Assembly: GCA_905221605.1 (NCBI GenBank)
Contig: CAJNDS010002450.1
Coordinates: 31,324-95,323, forward strand
DNA length: 64,000 nt
DNA from: Symbiodinium natans
Lineage: Eukaryota > Sar > Dinophyceae > Suessiales > Symbiodiniaceae
Direction of reading: 5' to 3'
The notes under the pieces are model-generated. The model saw nothing but the letters and a program-made list of their open reading frames with translations. It had not been told where the DNA came from and did not search any database. The position numbers were made by a program, and so were the translations under genes. Shown piece after piece: positions 53,180 through 63,400 of the stretch (the first letter of the stretch is position 1; each line of letters begins with the position of its first letter).

Positions 53180-56100
53180 TAGCGCCGAAGAAGCGTTTGA
53201 GGGACCCTATGCGATTCATGAGGAAGGTCCGAAACGTCACAAGGCTCCAAGTGTTGGGCGCGCCAGTCAGCGGGAAGTCTTCCGCGGTTTGGCAGGCTTC
53301 AAGTAGGCTCATATCGTCATCGCCCAGTGGGTCTGCGGGGAGACTCAACTGCAGCATAAACTTCATTTGGGTAACAATCCTGGCATACTGAGAGACCATC
53401 CCGATAGGGGAGTCAGGATAGACCTGGTGCCCAAAAGTGAGCACAATGTCCGCCAGGACCATGCTGAGGTCGTAGCTTCTGCCTATTTTGGTTTGGGTCT
53501 CATCCTGATCTTGCACCCGTACCCATCGACACGTTTCCATCCACCTGCCTGCAAGGCTACGCAGTGGCCGCCCGAGCAGGTGCTGCATCGTGGGACCTGG
53601 TGGCATACGTAGCCGAGGGACCCTGCCTATCAGCTCGAAGCGGCACGCCTCCGAGTACCGACATGCGTATAGAATGGCAGCAATCTCAGGAGGGAGGCGC
53701 ATGGATGAACAGAGCGAGAGGTTGACAGCCGGTCCGACAATGGCCTTCAGCCCGGCGGCCTGCATGACTGTCTCGGCTTGCTTCGGTTTGACGATGCTTA
53801 TACAGAGAATCGATTCCAGCATCGAGACCGCTGAGAACAATACCTCAGACGCTCCAGAGGAACGGTGGGGCTTGCCCCAAGAGGGCATCTCGCCTTGTCC
53901 CTTTTTCCACGGGCCGGAACTTTGGGCCGTTTGCCGCAAAAGGGCCGCAGGCAAGGTGGCTGGCGTGTGGAGGTCGGCAGGGACCGCATTGAGGCCACAA
54001 ATCTTTTGCTCCAACAACTCCGTGACGAAGTGGTAATTGGGTCGCGATCCTCCAGCGGGCTGTCTGTGGTCGCCAATCATGACATCAAGTGCATGCTTGA
54101 TGTGCGCCAGAATGGTGTTGGAACCAGGCGTGCCCAATTGCTGGGCTTCATCTCGGAGGAGCAACTCAACATCCTTTAGACGGTTAATGAGCTGCGAGTA
54201 GGGAAAGCTAAGCCTTGCCACAATCGTACCATGTGTCGTGGCTACAAGTAGCCCCCGGGACAAATCGTGCACATCAAAAGGGAGCTTATGTGTGTCCTTC
54301 TCCTTGTTACCCGGTATGCGAACGATGCGGCTGCGAACAAATTCATTGCTAGCAGTCGTGAGCCTATCAACCGCTTCGACATAGGCCCGAACCGATTCAT
54401 TGCCATGAGCGGTGTACAGGGTGAGCCGGCTCGTCAGGCACGCAAGGAGTACTCCTAGAAACGCGCAGGATCGTGTCTTCCCGCTGCCGGGCGCACCCGT
54501 TATGAATACAGAAGTACGATTAGCGGCCAGGCCGTACGAGCACGCTCCCAGCAGCGCTGCCAGGTGTCCGTCCGCCCCCCAAAAGGTATCACAGAGGCAC
54601 GTAAGGAAGGCGGGACCAACCGCGAGCGCAAAGATGCTGGCTCGAGTCCTCGGATCGTGCTCGTTGCTCAACGAGTCATGGGACAGGCGTAGACACTCCG
54701 CATGCCACAGCGCAGGAGTCCGGGCGTCCTCTTGGCCGGGCAGCGGAGAGTCAGGCAGCGTAGCTAACACGCCACTCAGCAGCGTCGGCGTCCATTCTTT
54801 GCGATAGGATTGTTCCTCCGCAAGCCAAAGGTTGAGGAAGCTTTGCAAGGGGTTGGAAGCCCCCGGACCCGCAGTAAGCGATGCCTGCGCAGCTTGCGTT
54901 TCGTGCTTGCCTCTGAAGACTTGGCAGACCTCCGGGTGAATGAGCTGTGCCCATGTGTCGTGCCAGTTCCCTCTCACCACTAGCCCGATAAGGAGGACAA
55001 GCACCAAATCTGTGGGAAAGCCCGGCAACCACTGTGGCTGCCGGATGGCATCAAGAGGCGAGTCTTCTAGCGGAACGCCCAATGCAACATGCTGCCTTTC
55101 CCTCGGCATGTGTAACAGAGCATCCCAAAGCGGGGTAGAGGCTCCTCCGGGCAGAACCTCAAGCTGGCTGACTCTCGGCAGTGAGGGTCGTTGCGCGAAT
55201 TGGTTGTGCTGTTCATCAGTCAAGAGCAGGGCAATGGTTATATTGACTGGCTGCATGGCCTTACTTTCTCCAGGGCCGGTGAAAAGCTTCTTCGGGGCAA
55301 GGAGCTCTATAAACATGCCTGGGTAGGCCACATCCCCCTTGTCTTCTCTCAAGGTAACCAGCAAAGCAGTGCCCTTGGCCGGCACTTTACCAGCGACAGC
55401 AAACCACTTTTTAGCCCAGTCAGGGACATCCGCCAACTCCGGTGTAAGGAGCATGACCGATGCCCTTGGGTAAACTCGATGGAGAAGGCAGATTGGCCAT
55501 GTATGCGTGCCGGGCTTTATCGCCACAGGGGTGGCGGCCCGCTTGACCGCAGCTTGCTCTGGGTAGTGATACTGTTCCGAGGGCTCCTCCTCGATTTCTG
55601 CTTCCGAGGCCATGGCTAAAAACTGATAACCCAGCATGTCAACCAGGCGCTCTAACGACAGGTGGGGGAGCCACATACCCAAAACTAGTTTCATCGTGGG
55701 ACCAAGTTCATGATACGGGGGCGGCAAATCAGCCAGATGCGGCTTGGCATCCGTCAGGAGGACTTGGGTACAATCAGCACGGAGACTTGCAATGCTCCGG
55801 TTCTCAGCGGAAGGTATCCGGAGAATAGCCTCCATATCGGGGCGTCTGATTTGCCGTCCCAGCACGGAGTTGATGAAACTTTTAGACTTATCCGAAAGCT
55901 GGACAGAGCCACACGCAACCCCCATCAAACCTGCTCGCACTGTGCGATCCATCCGGGGGTCGGCCAAGCCGCAAATCTTTTTAGTCAATTCCTTATGCAC
56001 ATAATCCCCCGGCGTGAGCTGGAATAGCTCTTCACTGTGGACAAAGTGACCATAAGAGTGTCCACCACTGCCAAGTGACTCGATCAGGTCCAGTGAAGTA
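52977..56100 (-). CDS. SF1 (UPF1-like) helicase part of a large minus-strand polyprotein
   Basis: The frame is open from 56165 for 1,062 codons. Residues 1-45 belong to the preceding hydrolase. Residues ~100-520 are unidentified. The helicase core has Walker A FITGAPGSGKTRS (554-566), Walker B LLLRDEAQQLG (668-678), motif III VMIGDHRQPAG (695-705), an arginine motif SLCSSMRLPPEIAAIL (817-832) and a motif-V-like IGMVSQYARIVTQ (921-933). DEAQQ plus GDxxQ is the SF1B/UPF1-type signature. The expected motif VI (VDxxQGxE...SR) is not clear; TAEDFPLTGAPNTWSLVTF may be its remnant, followed by a shift. Credible coding ends near 53180; the rest is antisense to protein B. An RNA/DNA helicase is likely, but its substrate is not known. 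Confidence 0.78.
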
Positions 56101-56504
56101 GTAGAGACGCGCTCCCGCGCCAATCGCTTGCGTCCTTGCTGCCTGGCTGGGCTCGGAAGATACAAAGCTGGTCGCTCTCATGATGGACAAGACTAACAGC
56201 GTGCCGCAATTCCGAACCCAGGATATATTGCAGCATGGCCCGTGGCATGGCAACGCCGCCCAAACGTGCCTTGATGTGGACAAAATCGCCCTTGCAGTCA
56301 GGAAGCTTTTGGCGCTTATGCCAAGCGATAGCCACAGCAGCGCCCGTATACGACCCAGCAGAGAAACCCGTAACGCACAGTTTGCACTCGCCAGCTCTAC
56401 CCGCGGCGAGGCCCACATGCAGAGCGGTCAGCGCAGCAGTATGTGGCATGTGCAAGTGAGCCAGGGCAGGGCACATTGTCAGGGAGGCTTCTACCGAGCT
56501 GATT
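56040..56504 (-). CDS. Alpha/beta-hydrolase domain between the GT-like and helicase domains
   Basis: From 56476 (130 codons) the frame reads CKLCVTGFSAGSYTGAAVAI, a nucleophile elbow GFSAGS (GxSxG) with the catalytic serine, then GGVAMPRAMLQYILGSEL and VSLVHHESDQLC. The homologous reading moves one frame near 56160 to YLPSPARQQGRKRLARE and LGSGGHSYGHFVH, where GGHSYGH is a good candidate for the catalytic-histidine region and HHESDQL for the acid. The stop and 28-bp gap after the upstream GT-like frame, and the shift into the helicase frame, suggest all three were one polyprotein. Substrate unknown; esterase or thioesterase activity is possible. Confidence 0.65.
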
Positions 56505-59264
56505 CTAGCACGAACCGCCGCTGGCAGACCGCATCCTTCGACCTGAGCTCAGGTACAGAGCACGTGCCCATAGCTGGGCGGCTTGGGGCAGGAGCAACAA
56601 TGCATGTGCGGCATTACCGCTGGTCGAAAGCAACAACGGGCGTTGTGTGTCCTTATATCGGACCTTTTTGCCCTGGTTGTCCCGGACTGTTTCCATTTCT
56701 AAGCCAGTGAGTGCATAGGAATTGGCTATGTGAATGATGCTACCCGACACAGTGGGGGGCGTATTCTCGGCCTTCCCATTCATCCCGCTAATGAAGAGCG
56801 ACCGACATTCCCCTGAGGGGGTTAGGTGAGGCTTTGGAGGCGGCCACTGGTAGGCAGGAAAGGCAAAGGCTGCCAGGGCTTGTTGCACACGCATGGCTAG
56901 TCCATCATCCCAGTATTGACTGAGGCCCAACGGCGTGACCTTTATGTCTGCGGCGAAGAGAGGCCACGGCAGATCCGCCTGGGCCAGCCAAGCATGCGCA
57001 GCGGCAGCAAGAAGAGCAAGCGGCCCAGTTGGGGTATTGGGTCGACTGCGCCATTTCGGGGTGGCCCTGCAGGAAGATAGGGCATCTTTCTTCCAAAACA
57101 TGAGGACCCCAGGGAAGAGCTGGAGCCGCACTGGTCCACTGCCCTTTTTCCCAACAGAGGCCCACAGAGGGACGGTGTCCCCGTTGCCCCAGACCGACTC
57201 GGGTAGAGTAGGCAGCCGTACCACACTCCCCCACTGCGGCAAGATGTTTTTGCCTTTGGCACCATATCCATGCACAAAAGGAGGGGGTATAACCTTGGCG
57301 TATCGGTTCGCCATGAATAAGTCAGGACCAGGTAGGATTGCCAAACGGGAGTGCGAGCCGCCGTAACCCATGAGCAAGGGAAGAAATCCCTGTTCATATG
57401 GGCCTTGTCCCCATGTTTTGACCCCTCTGACCTGCCTGACTGGGGAGGCGCCAAACTGGATGTCTGGCTCTGGCCGGCCAGCAGTAAGGTCGGCCGTTTT
57501 CCACGCAACCTCATGTATGTATCTTCCTAAAAGTGCCCACGCAAACACAAAGTCAGAGTGCTTGTGAGCAGTGGTTCCGGCAAGAGGGGTGTTGCGTAGA
57601 CATTGCCGATAATGGATCTGGTCCAACGGCACCTGCTCATGCATACCAGGCAATGGAGTGGGCACTTCACTGGGCATGATGACTAGCTGCAGGGCTCGGC
57701 TCAACGCAGTACGAATTGAGGTCACCGCACTAGCGACGTTGCCAAGGATGCAGAAGCGAGGGGGCCGGGGATGTTTGCCGTCCGGAGCATTCGGGTAGAA
57801 GAGGACCAATCCCCCATTTGCTTCGAGCTGGTCCTCGGACGCACAAACCATGCCAATTGAGTTTGGCGATCGGGCCCCACACGGTATGGACCCGTCCGGC
57901 GAGCAACTCCACGGCGAGGCTGGAAGCGAGCCACAGAACTGTGTCTCGTCCGTCTCGACTTCCATGCTGCCCAGTGACTCCGTCGAGAGGGTATTGGGCA
58001 GTAGATCGAGGACTGCAAACCTTCGCAGCTCTTCTGCTTCCCACCTGGCAGTGAACAAGGTGTCATGGTCAAGCAACATCAAGACCACCCCTGGCGCAAG
58101 GACTCTGAGGACTGCCAGAATTTCGGGCCCCGCCCACGTAAAGTGCACAGAAGCTAGCCCCGCTTCCCTGGTGTTAACCAAGATGGGAAACCACCTCTCC
58201 TTAAACGGGCCTTCCCACTGCATGCGTGCTACCAAATGCCGGACAAAGTAGGGGAAGTGCGGAATAGACAAGAAGCAGCGACTGTCCGTGACCAAGAGCA
58301 GGACATGGGCTCCTGCGGACTCAGCAGCCCGGAGCTGTGGAAGTAGGCAGCCGAGTAATGCATTGTAGTCAATCTCTGGGTGGAGACCTTGCGGCTCAGG
58401 CGGTTCGCCGGAAATGGCTCCCGAGGCCAGTTTCAATGGCAGTACGCCGCTAGGGGTGGGCTCAGGGAAATTCTGATTACTTTCTAGTGCCTGCGCGAGA
58501 TCCTCAGGCTCCTGAGGCTGGTCAGCACTGAGAGTGCGAAGCTGGCATATAGCCTGCATTGCGGTCGCCGCAAGGACCTGTGGACCTGGGTGGCTAGGGA
58601 CCTGCCAAGGTGGCAGGTCGGCTGCGACTGGTGCGGGAGGTGGCCTCCCATGTGGAATTCGCGGCTCGATCCTACTGACCTCACCCACTGGGTATTCTCC
58701 AACACGTGGAGGAATCGGCGGTATGGGAGGGCGAGGACTATTATCCGGCCAGCAGACCCTAGGTGGATTAGGTGATGGAGTTTGCCAGGGCCCGGGAGAC
58801 AGGGCTGTCTCCCTACCCGCTCCTTGTTCGGTGACAACACTCGCCCAAGGGGGAAGGTCCATCGCGTCACCAGGCAAAGCACTGTGCGTGGACACCGCTC
58901 GCCCCATGAGGGCACTGCTATGCGGCATGATGCCGATGCCTGGCCTCCATGCATGCAGGAGAAAACAGCGAACCGTGGGTTGCCGGGCGAAGCAGACGGC
59001 GTTGCTGTTTCTCAAAAAGGCAGAATGGTCCAGACACAACAAGGGTTGTATTTCCGGCGGAAAGTATCGGCACCAACCGGCAGCATCGAGTTCGTGAGGC
59101 AGGATGACGCCGGCTTGCATCTGCCTGGTCATTGCGATATCACTGGTCCCTAAAGTGGCAAGTGCAGTGAGTTGCCCTCTCCTGGCAACGTGGACTTGGA
59201 GCACTTGCGCTCCAACCCGGATCGCGTACGGTTGACAGGCATACGACTCCATGGCATCACTCAC
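56505..59264 (-). CDS. Large protein with GT-A-like glycosyltransferase domain (919 codons)
   Basis: ATG at 59264, uninterrupted for 919 codons. Residues 60-110 (HELDAAGWCRYFPPEIQPLL, SAFLRNSNAVCFARQ) are unidentified. Residues 150-230 are proline-rich. Residues 315-500 resemble a GT-A (GT8-like) fold: HVLLLVTDSRCFLS, then VVLMLLDHDTLFTARWEAEE with a DxD-type metal motif (D399-H-D401), and LEANGGLVLFYPNAP (481-495), comparable to the N-x-G-hydrophobic strand of that fold. HKHSDFVFAWALLGRYIHEV follows. I recall related domains in dinoflagellate proteins of unknown role. The C-terminal 150 residues probably begin the hydrolase. Donor and acceptor sugars cannot be predicted; divergence may mean it is not a transferase. 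Confidence 0.6.
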   Translation of the reverse strand: MSDAMESYACQPYAIRVGAQVLQVHVARRGQLTALATLGTSDIAMTRQMQAGVILPHELDAAGWCRYFPPEIQPLLCLDHSAFLRNSNAVCFARQPTVRCFLLHAWRPGIGIMPHSSALMGRAVSTHSALPGDAMDLPPWASVVTEQGAGRETALSPGPWQTPSPNPPRVCWPDNSPRPPIPPIPPRVGEYPVGEVSRIEPRIPHGRPPPAPVAADLPPWQVPSHPGPQVLAATAMQAICQLRTLSADQPQEPEDLAQALESNQNFPEPTPSGVLPLKLASGAISGEPPEPQGLHPEIDYNALLGCLLPQLRAAESAGAHVLLLVTDSRCFLSIPHFPYFVRHLVARMQWEGPFKERWFPILVNTREAGLASVHFTWAGPEILAVLRVLAPGVVLMLLDHDTLFTARWEAEELRRFAVLDLLPNTLSTESLGSMEVETDETQFCGSLPASPWSCSPDGSIPCGARSPNSIGMVCASEDQLEANGGLVLFYPNAPDGKHPRPPRFCILGNVASAVTSIRTALSRALQLVIMPSEVPTPLPGMHEQVPLDQIHYRQCLRNTPLAGTTAHKHSDFVFAWALLGRYIHEVAWKTADLTAGRPEPDIQFGASPVRQVRGVKTWGQGPYEQGFLPLLMGYGGSHSRLAILPGPDLFMANRYAKVIPPPFVHGYGAKGKNILPQWGSVVRLPTLPESVWGNGDTVPLWASVGKKGSGPVRLQLFPGVLMFWKKDALSSCRATPKWRSRPNTPTGPLALLAAAAHAWLAQADLPWPLFAADIKVTPLGLSQYWDDGLAMRVQQALAAFAFPAYQWPPPKPHLTPSGECRSLFISGMNGKAENTPPTVSGSIIHIANSYALTGLEMETVRDNQGKKVRYKDTQRPLLLSTSGNAAHALLLLPQAAQLWARALYLSSGRRMRSASGGSC

Positions 59265-59474
59265 CGAACATGGCAGGCCAAACTCATGTGACTACCCCAC
59301 AGGCAGCGGAGAACCACGAGGCAACCTCCAGACACCAAGATCCCTGGAAAGCCCTTACAAAAACTAGGGAGGGACTCAAGGAAAGGGAGGACCAAACAAA
59401 AAGCACAGCACACAGGAGAGAAGAAGCAGAAAGGCGAGAAAAAACCAGTCAGGAGCGTTACAATCCTCTACACA

Positions 59475-59921
59475 ATGGGTTCCTCGTTCAGTCAGCCAGC
59501 CACCCTTAGCTTGAGCCAGGGCACATCCAACGCGCAACCTGAAAAGGGATGCAGCGTGTCATCGCAGGTGGCTGTTACTTGTGGCTGCAATGTGCTGCAT
59601 GTACAAAGCAATGACCTGGAGACGATGGCATCCTTTACTTTGTCCGTGCACAGTAGTAGCACCAGAATGCAGGCGTACCTCGGTTGCTGGTCTGTTTGTA
59701 GCGGCAACACAAGGGCCGGCGCGCGTAAATCGGTTAAAATGGAAAAAGGAAGGCACTCTCTACCCTGCCCCGACGACTACTCCGGGAGCTCGATATGGTC
59801 CGCCAGCAGCCAATCACACCACATGCTCCGGGTCCTTGCCGATAACCACCTGGCGGATTGTGAGGCCGGGGGCCCAGGGGTACTGCGTGCGTCCGTAGCC
59901 CTTGAAGGCGGTAAAGTGTGA
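59475..59921 (+). CDS. Possible small protein with N-myristoylation-type start
   Basis: 148 codons beginning MGSSFSQPATLSLSQ. MGxxxS is the N-myristoylation consensus. The first ~95 residues lie in the only sizeable gap between minus-strand genes. The C-terminal part is antisense to the end of the second hydrolase (59814 onward) and is probably a by-product. There is no recognised domain. Basic residues follow near GARKSVKMEKGRH. Could be real and membrane-associated, or chance. Confidence 0.25.
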   Translation: MGSSFSQPATLSLSQGTSNAQPEKGCSVSSQVAVTCGCNVLHVQSNDLETMASFTLSVHSSSTRMQAYLGCWSVCSGNTRAGARKSVKMEKGRHSLPCPDDYSGSSIWSASSQSHHMLRVLADNHLADCEAGGPGVLRASVALEGGKV

Positions 59922-60721
59922 GTCTTCGGAAAGGGCTTCTGTGACAGGAGGCACGCGATGATTGCCCCGCACCGAGTGGCACATCCGAAGGTGGTGCTGA
60001 AAGGTCTCTACAAAATTCGTGTCTCCCCGCCCGTTGGGGCTGGCAGCAAAGAAGGCAGCCTAATGGGGCCCATGCAAACACAAGCCCGGAAGGTCGCATG
60101 GGCCTCGGAAATTGCAATCTGGTAGGTGATGGTTCCTCCAGAGCCAAGGCCCATGAGATATGTGGGCAAGGAGATGCGAGGGCTCGCATCACGTTGGACG
60201 GCCAGTAGGAGCGGTAGAATTTCCATTGTATACACTGCCTTGGTCCAGGCAGCACCGTCAGGCAGCATCCAGGCAGGCGGTGAGCCTGCTTGTCCCGCCA
60301 CAGGCCATGCGCAGGCAATGACGGCCTTTTTGAAAGCCAGGTTGCTCCACAGATACTCGATGGCCCCTTGCCAAGGCAGTGGGTGCATATTCTCCACATA
60401 GAAATGTCCACAACCAGGGAGGAGAAGCACTATCGAGTTGGCTTCCCCTGCATCCGCACTCGGCCGGGATACAACAAAGGGGAGGGTTGAACTGCCATGG
60501 CTCGCCGTAATCCAGGTGTTTTCACGCCCAGCTACGAGCGGAGGGGCGACCAATGGAGGAGGCTGCAGGTTCTCCAGGCCAAGGGGCTCTTGCAATGCCA
60601 TGGCGAAGAAGAGGCAGCCTAGCCAATTGATGGGGCAAGGTAGAGGAAGACTGGGCAGTCTTGCCTGAGAGCCGTGCCGTCCAGCGCAAAGAATGTCACA
60701 CAACAACAAGCTTGCTCCCAA
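59814..60721 (-). CDS. Second alpha/beta-hydrolase-like protein, nucleophile position altered
   Basis: From 60721, 237 codons end at GGETRIL. One base out of register near 60025 the reading continues as NFVETFQHHLRMCHSVRGNH, VTEALSEDSHFTAFKGYGRT, TIRQVVIGKDPEHVV to TGA at 59814, giving about 302 residues. IVLLLPGCGHFYVENMH is the first strand with an oxyanion-type loop, VIACAWPVAG is the next strand, and TYLMGLGSGGTITYQIAI looks like the nucleophile elbow. The elbow reads G-L-G-S-G, so the central serine of GxSxG is glycine; the adjacent serine might substitute, or the enzyme is inactive. Upstream gene end and this start are about 100 bp apart. Confidence 0.55.
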
Positions 60722-60820
60722 CTTCCCCTGACTCAGCTCCCTTCAGTTCGAGACTACATCAGCAGTATAACATGATCAATGGTTACAACTTTCCAAATCG
60801 GTCAAGACAACAGCATGACA

Positions 60821-61591
60821 TTACAGGAATGCCGCATGACCATGGATAACGACCGATGTACTAGGCCGCCGTTTGTTCCGTATTCGCACAAGGTCAGCGT
60901 TAGATGTCACTATCCGAATGCCGCTTGTCCTCAAGCAGATGCATGGTCTCGTCATTAAATGCTCGAGAATGTCGGTAGCAATACGTTCATCGAGGAAGCA
61001 CGCTACCCACTCCAGAATGACGGCGTTATCATTGGGGACAGCATCGGACATCGCTTGCAAAAGCAAATTGACTTTATCGGCAGTGAAACGCCATGCAAGC
61101 AAAAGACGCTGCTCCAAATGCGCTTTTATGAGGTAAATTGGAAAATCTTCCTGGCGATGCACAATGATTGGCCTGGCCCAGGCTAAAAGGGCATTCTGCT
61201 GTGGTCCAGGCGGACGTCTGAACATAGCCAGTAACGCCCCGTACTCCTGGGCAAGCTCGTTCCTCAAATCCTGCGAAAGATCTCGAAGGTGGTGTGCAAG
61301 CCAGGCACGATGACCTCCAACAGAGTGCGCGAGTTCGGCCGCAGCAACCATGGCGAGGGTCCGTTGATTAGGACGTCCTTGGGCTGCCGAGGCATCGCGG
61401 ATTCCTTGCAGTACGAGGAGCTTGGTGAGCGATATCCAGCCAGCACTACAAGTGTGGCCGTGGCCTTCGAGGATGGGCTCGCTGGAAAAGATCTCCGGGT
61501 GTTCGTAAGGGTAGCATCTTTCCCAGTCACTGTCGCCATCTCCATTGACAGCAGTGTAAAGGCTGCCACCAATGACCAACGAAGCAGCCAT
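60821..61591 (-). CDS. Unknown protein at the right end of the compact cluster (256 codons)
   Basis: ATG at 61591, uninterrupted. MAASLVIGGSLYTAVNGDGD, GWISLTKLLVLQGIRDASAA, HHLRDLSQDLRNELAQEYGA and RLLLAWRFTADKVNLLLQAM indicate a mainly helical, soluble protein. No domain is recognised; there is no signal peptide or membrane segment. It ends about 100 bp before the second hydrolase start. The lack of frame shifts makes this one of the cleaner coding regions in the window. Confidence 0.5.
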   Translation of the reverse strand: MAASLVIGGSLYTAVNGDGDSDWERCYPYEHPEIFSSEPILEGHGHTCSAGWISLTKLLVLQGIRDASAAQGRPNQRTLAMVAAAELAHSVGGHRAWLAHHLRDLSQDLRNELAQEYGALLAMFRRPPGPQQNALLAWARPIIVHRQEDFPIYLIKAHLEQRLLLAWRFTADKVNLLLQAMSDAVPNDNAVILEWVACFLDERIATDILEHLMTRPCICLRTSGIRIVTSNADLVRIRNKRRPSTSVVIHGHAAFL

Positions 61592-61761
61592 GCCGGGCAG
61601 TTAGTTCGGGGAGGGCAAGCGGGCGCCTGCTCCTGTGAGCCCTGGCGGCACAGAACAAGGGGGCAAGTTAGCGGGTAATACCATCACTCCTTTATGTTCG
61701 CGGCTGAGAGGGCTATGAGCCACAGGAACAAACTGTCAATCCATGCGGGGGACTAGGGCGT

Positions 61762-61781
61762 GTGAGTGCGGGCGCACTCAC
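61762..61781. repeat. 20-bp palindrome, copy 1
   Basis: GTGAGTGCG-GG-CGCACTCAC, 9-bp arms and a 2-bp centre. A second copy lies 231 bp to the right. Both sit just outside the compact gene cluster. Confidence 0.92.
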
Positions 61782-61991
61782 GTACCCAACATCAAATCAC
61801 TCCCGCACCCTCACAAGATTCTCCGCAGGTAATACTCGGGAGCAAGGGAGCAACCCGAACGGGAGCTCCTGAGCCGCTTCACCGAGCCCCTGCTTGGAAA
61901 TTGCGGTGAGGGGTCACTGCTCGTCAAACTTGTTCAGAGAACGTAAATGGATCTACTGCCTTGAGAAGAGATGCAGGTTCCTGCACCGCCG

Positions 61992-62013
61992 CGTGAGTGC
62001 GGGCGCACTCACG
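61992..62013. repeat. 22-bp palindrome, copy 2
   Basis: The same GTGAGTGCGGGCGCACTCAC core with one further base pair (C...G) on each side. Immediate flanks differ from copy 1 (GCCG/TGGC versus GGCG/TACC), so the palindrome itself is the conserved unit. Confidence 0.92.
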
Positions 62014-62019
62014 TGGCAT

Positions 62020-63140
62020 GAGCAACTCAACCGTCCTCCTCCACTTGCCCAGTGACTGGGGTCCTAGCCTGGCTAGAGAAGGGGAAGAGTATAGCATTGT
62101 TTCGCATTCGCGCGACACCTGAGTCCATCAATTCCGTAACATAAAGCTGCAATTTGAAATGGGTGCAGTTCACACGCACGACGGGCACAACACGCTGTGT
62201 ACTGGCGAAGGTTGACGTCGATGTTACAAAACGCCTGCGCGATGCCCAAGCCCCGATGATACCTCCCCAGCGCGACAAACAGCAACCACTCTCGCGGTTT
62301 CCCTCAGGGATGGGAGGGCAACCCTCTAATTCTCGACTCCAGAAGCGACGTGAGCTCGGAGAGGCCTTCGCGCGGCTCTATAATTAACCACAGGCTCAGG
62401 CACACAGTGCACGCATCAAAGAGGATACAACGCAATGCATCCAATGGGCAGTCGTGAAGGTGTCTATCGCTGTGCCTGGAGGCGGGCCTGCAGAAGGCCG
62501 ACGTAGGGCTACTGCGAACAATCAAGCAGCGGAGCAAGACGTTCCATGTGGATTTGAGGGCTGGATGCCTCAACCATGTCAGTGATGCCTTTCTGAGGGA
62601 AAGGCGGTGGACTAACAGAGTTGACCTGAGCCAGCACTGCACAGCACCCATGAAAAGTCCCGCCAACACATTCCCTAGAATGCAAAAACCGCGAAAGCAG
62701 TGTGAGAACGAGACCCTCATGCTTCCAAGGCCATTAGTGAAGGAGCGGGGTCCCTACTGCATTTTCCAGAAGTATGTTTGCATTCGGAGCGAAAGCTCGG
62801 AGTACTGCCGACGCAGGACTTGCAACTACCCCTTGTAAGTCGGCCAGGAGAAAAGATCGACTCGAGATCCACTGCGTTCTAATCGCTTGCACGCATTTGA
62901 CCATCCAGGGATACAGGCCAGCTACAAGAAGCCAAAACAGGGCAAGGTCGGTCATTCAAATCGCTTGGGTTGAGGAGCTGCAGGACGGCCAGCCAACAGT
63001 GGTGCGAAGCACTCTCCGTGGCAATTTTTTCAAATTTTCAAAAATGCAAGTTTCAGCACTTTTCAAGGTTTTTGGAGTTAATTTTCATTGTTTGCAGGCG
63101 TCGCTGGGTTGTTGTTCAGCTCTCTGCAGTATTCTTAGCA
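62020..63140. other. No recognisable gene
   Basis: Mixed-composition DNA with short frames on both strands and no motif that I recognise. The plus-strand frame at 62548-62838 and minus-strand frame at 62304-62720 are unconvincing. Confidence 0.5.
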
Positions 63141-63145
63141 GGAAT

Positions 63146-63400
63146 TCACCCACAGGGAACATCTGAAAGCTGCATATTTTGATAGAGATCCCATCCCAGG
63201 GATTGTAGTGTGGCTCGCCTTCCATGCAGCAGTTCCGGTGTGAGGTGGGTTTCCTGCAGACACACCACCTTGGCTTTGGAGGAGGTTACCCACTCCAACG
63301 CCCCGTTGTTGAAACTGTAGGAATTCCAAAATAATTTGTTTTTAAACCAACCATTCCACAGAATGCATTCTAGATTTTTTGGACGCCGCGTTTCTTGCAA
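63146..63400 (-). pseudogene. LINE-type endonuclease fragment
   Basis: GALEWVTSSKAKVVCLQETH followed by LTPELLHGRRATLQSLGW matches the start of the APE-like endonuclease of non-LTR retrotransposons, in which V[VI]CLQE(T/H)HL contains the catalytic glutamate (about 63251-63253). Only about 45 residues are recognisable (roughly 63185-63310); sequence on either side is not homologous in the same frame. It is a short relic in the minus orientation. Eukaryotic host endonucleases share this fold, but the motif context favours a LINE. Confidence 0.65.

Noticed and set aside
56180-56710. 176-codon plus-strand frame
   Set aside because: Antisense to the GFSAGS hydrolase and the end of the GT-like protein, with no recognisable domain.
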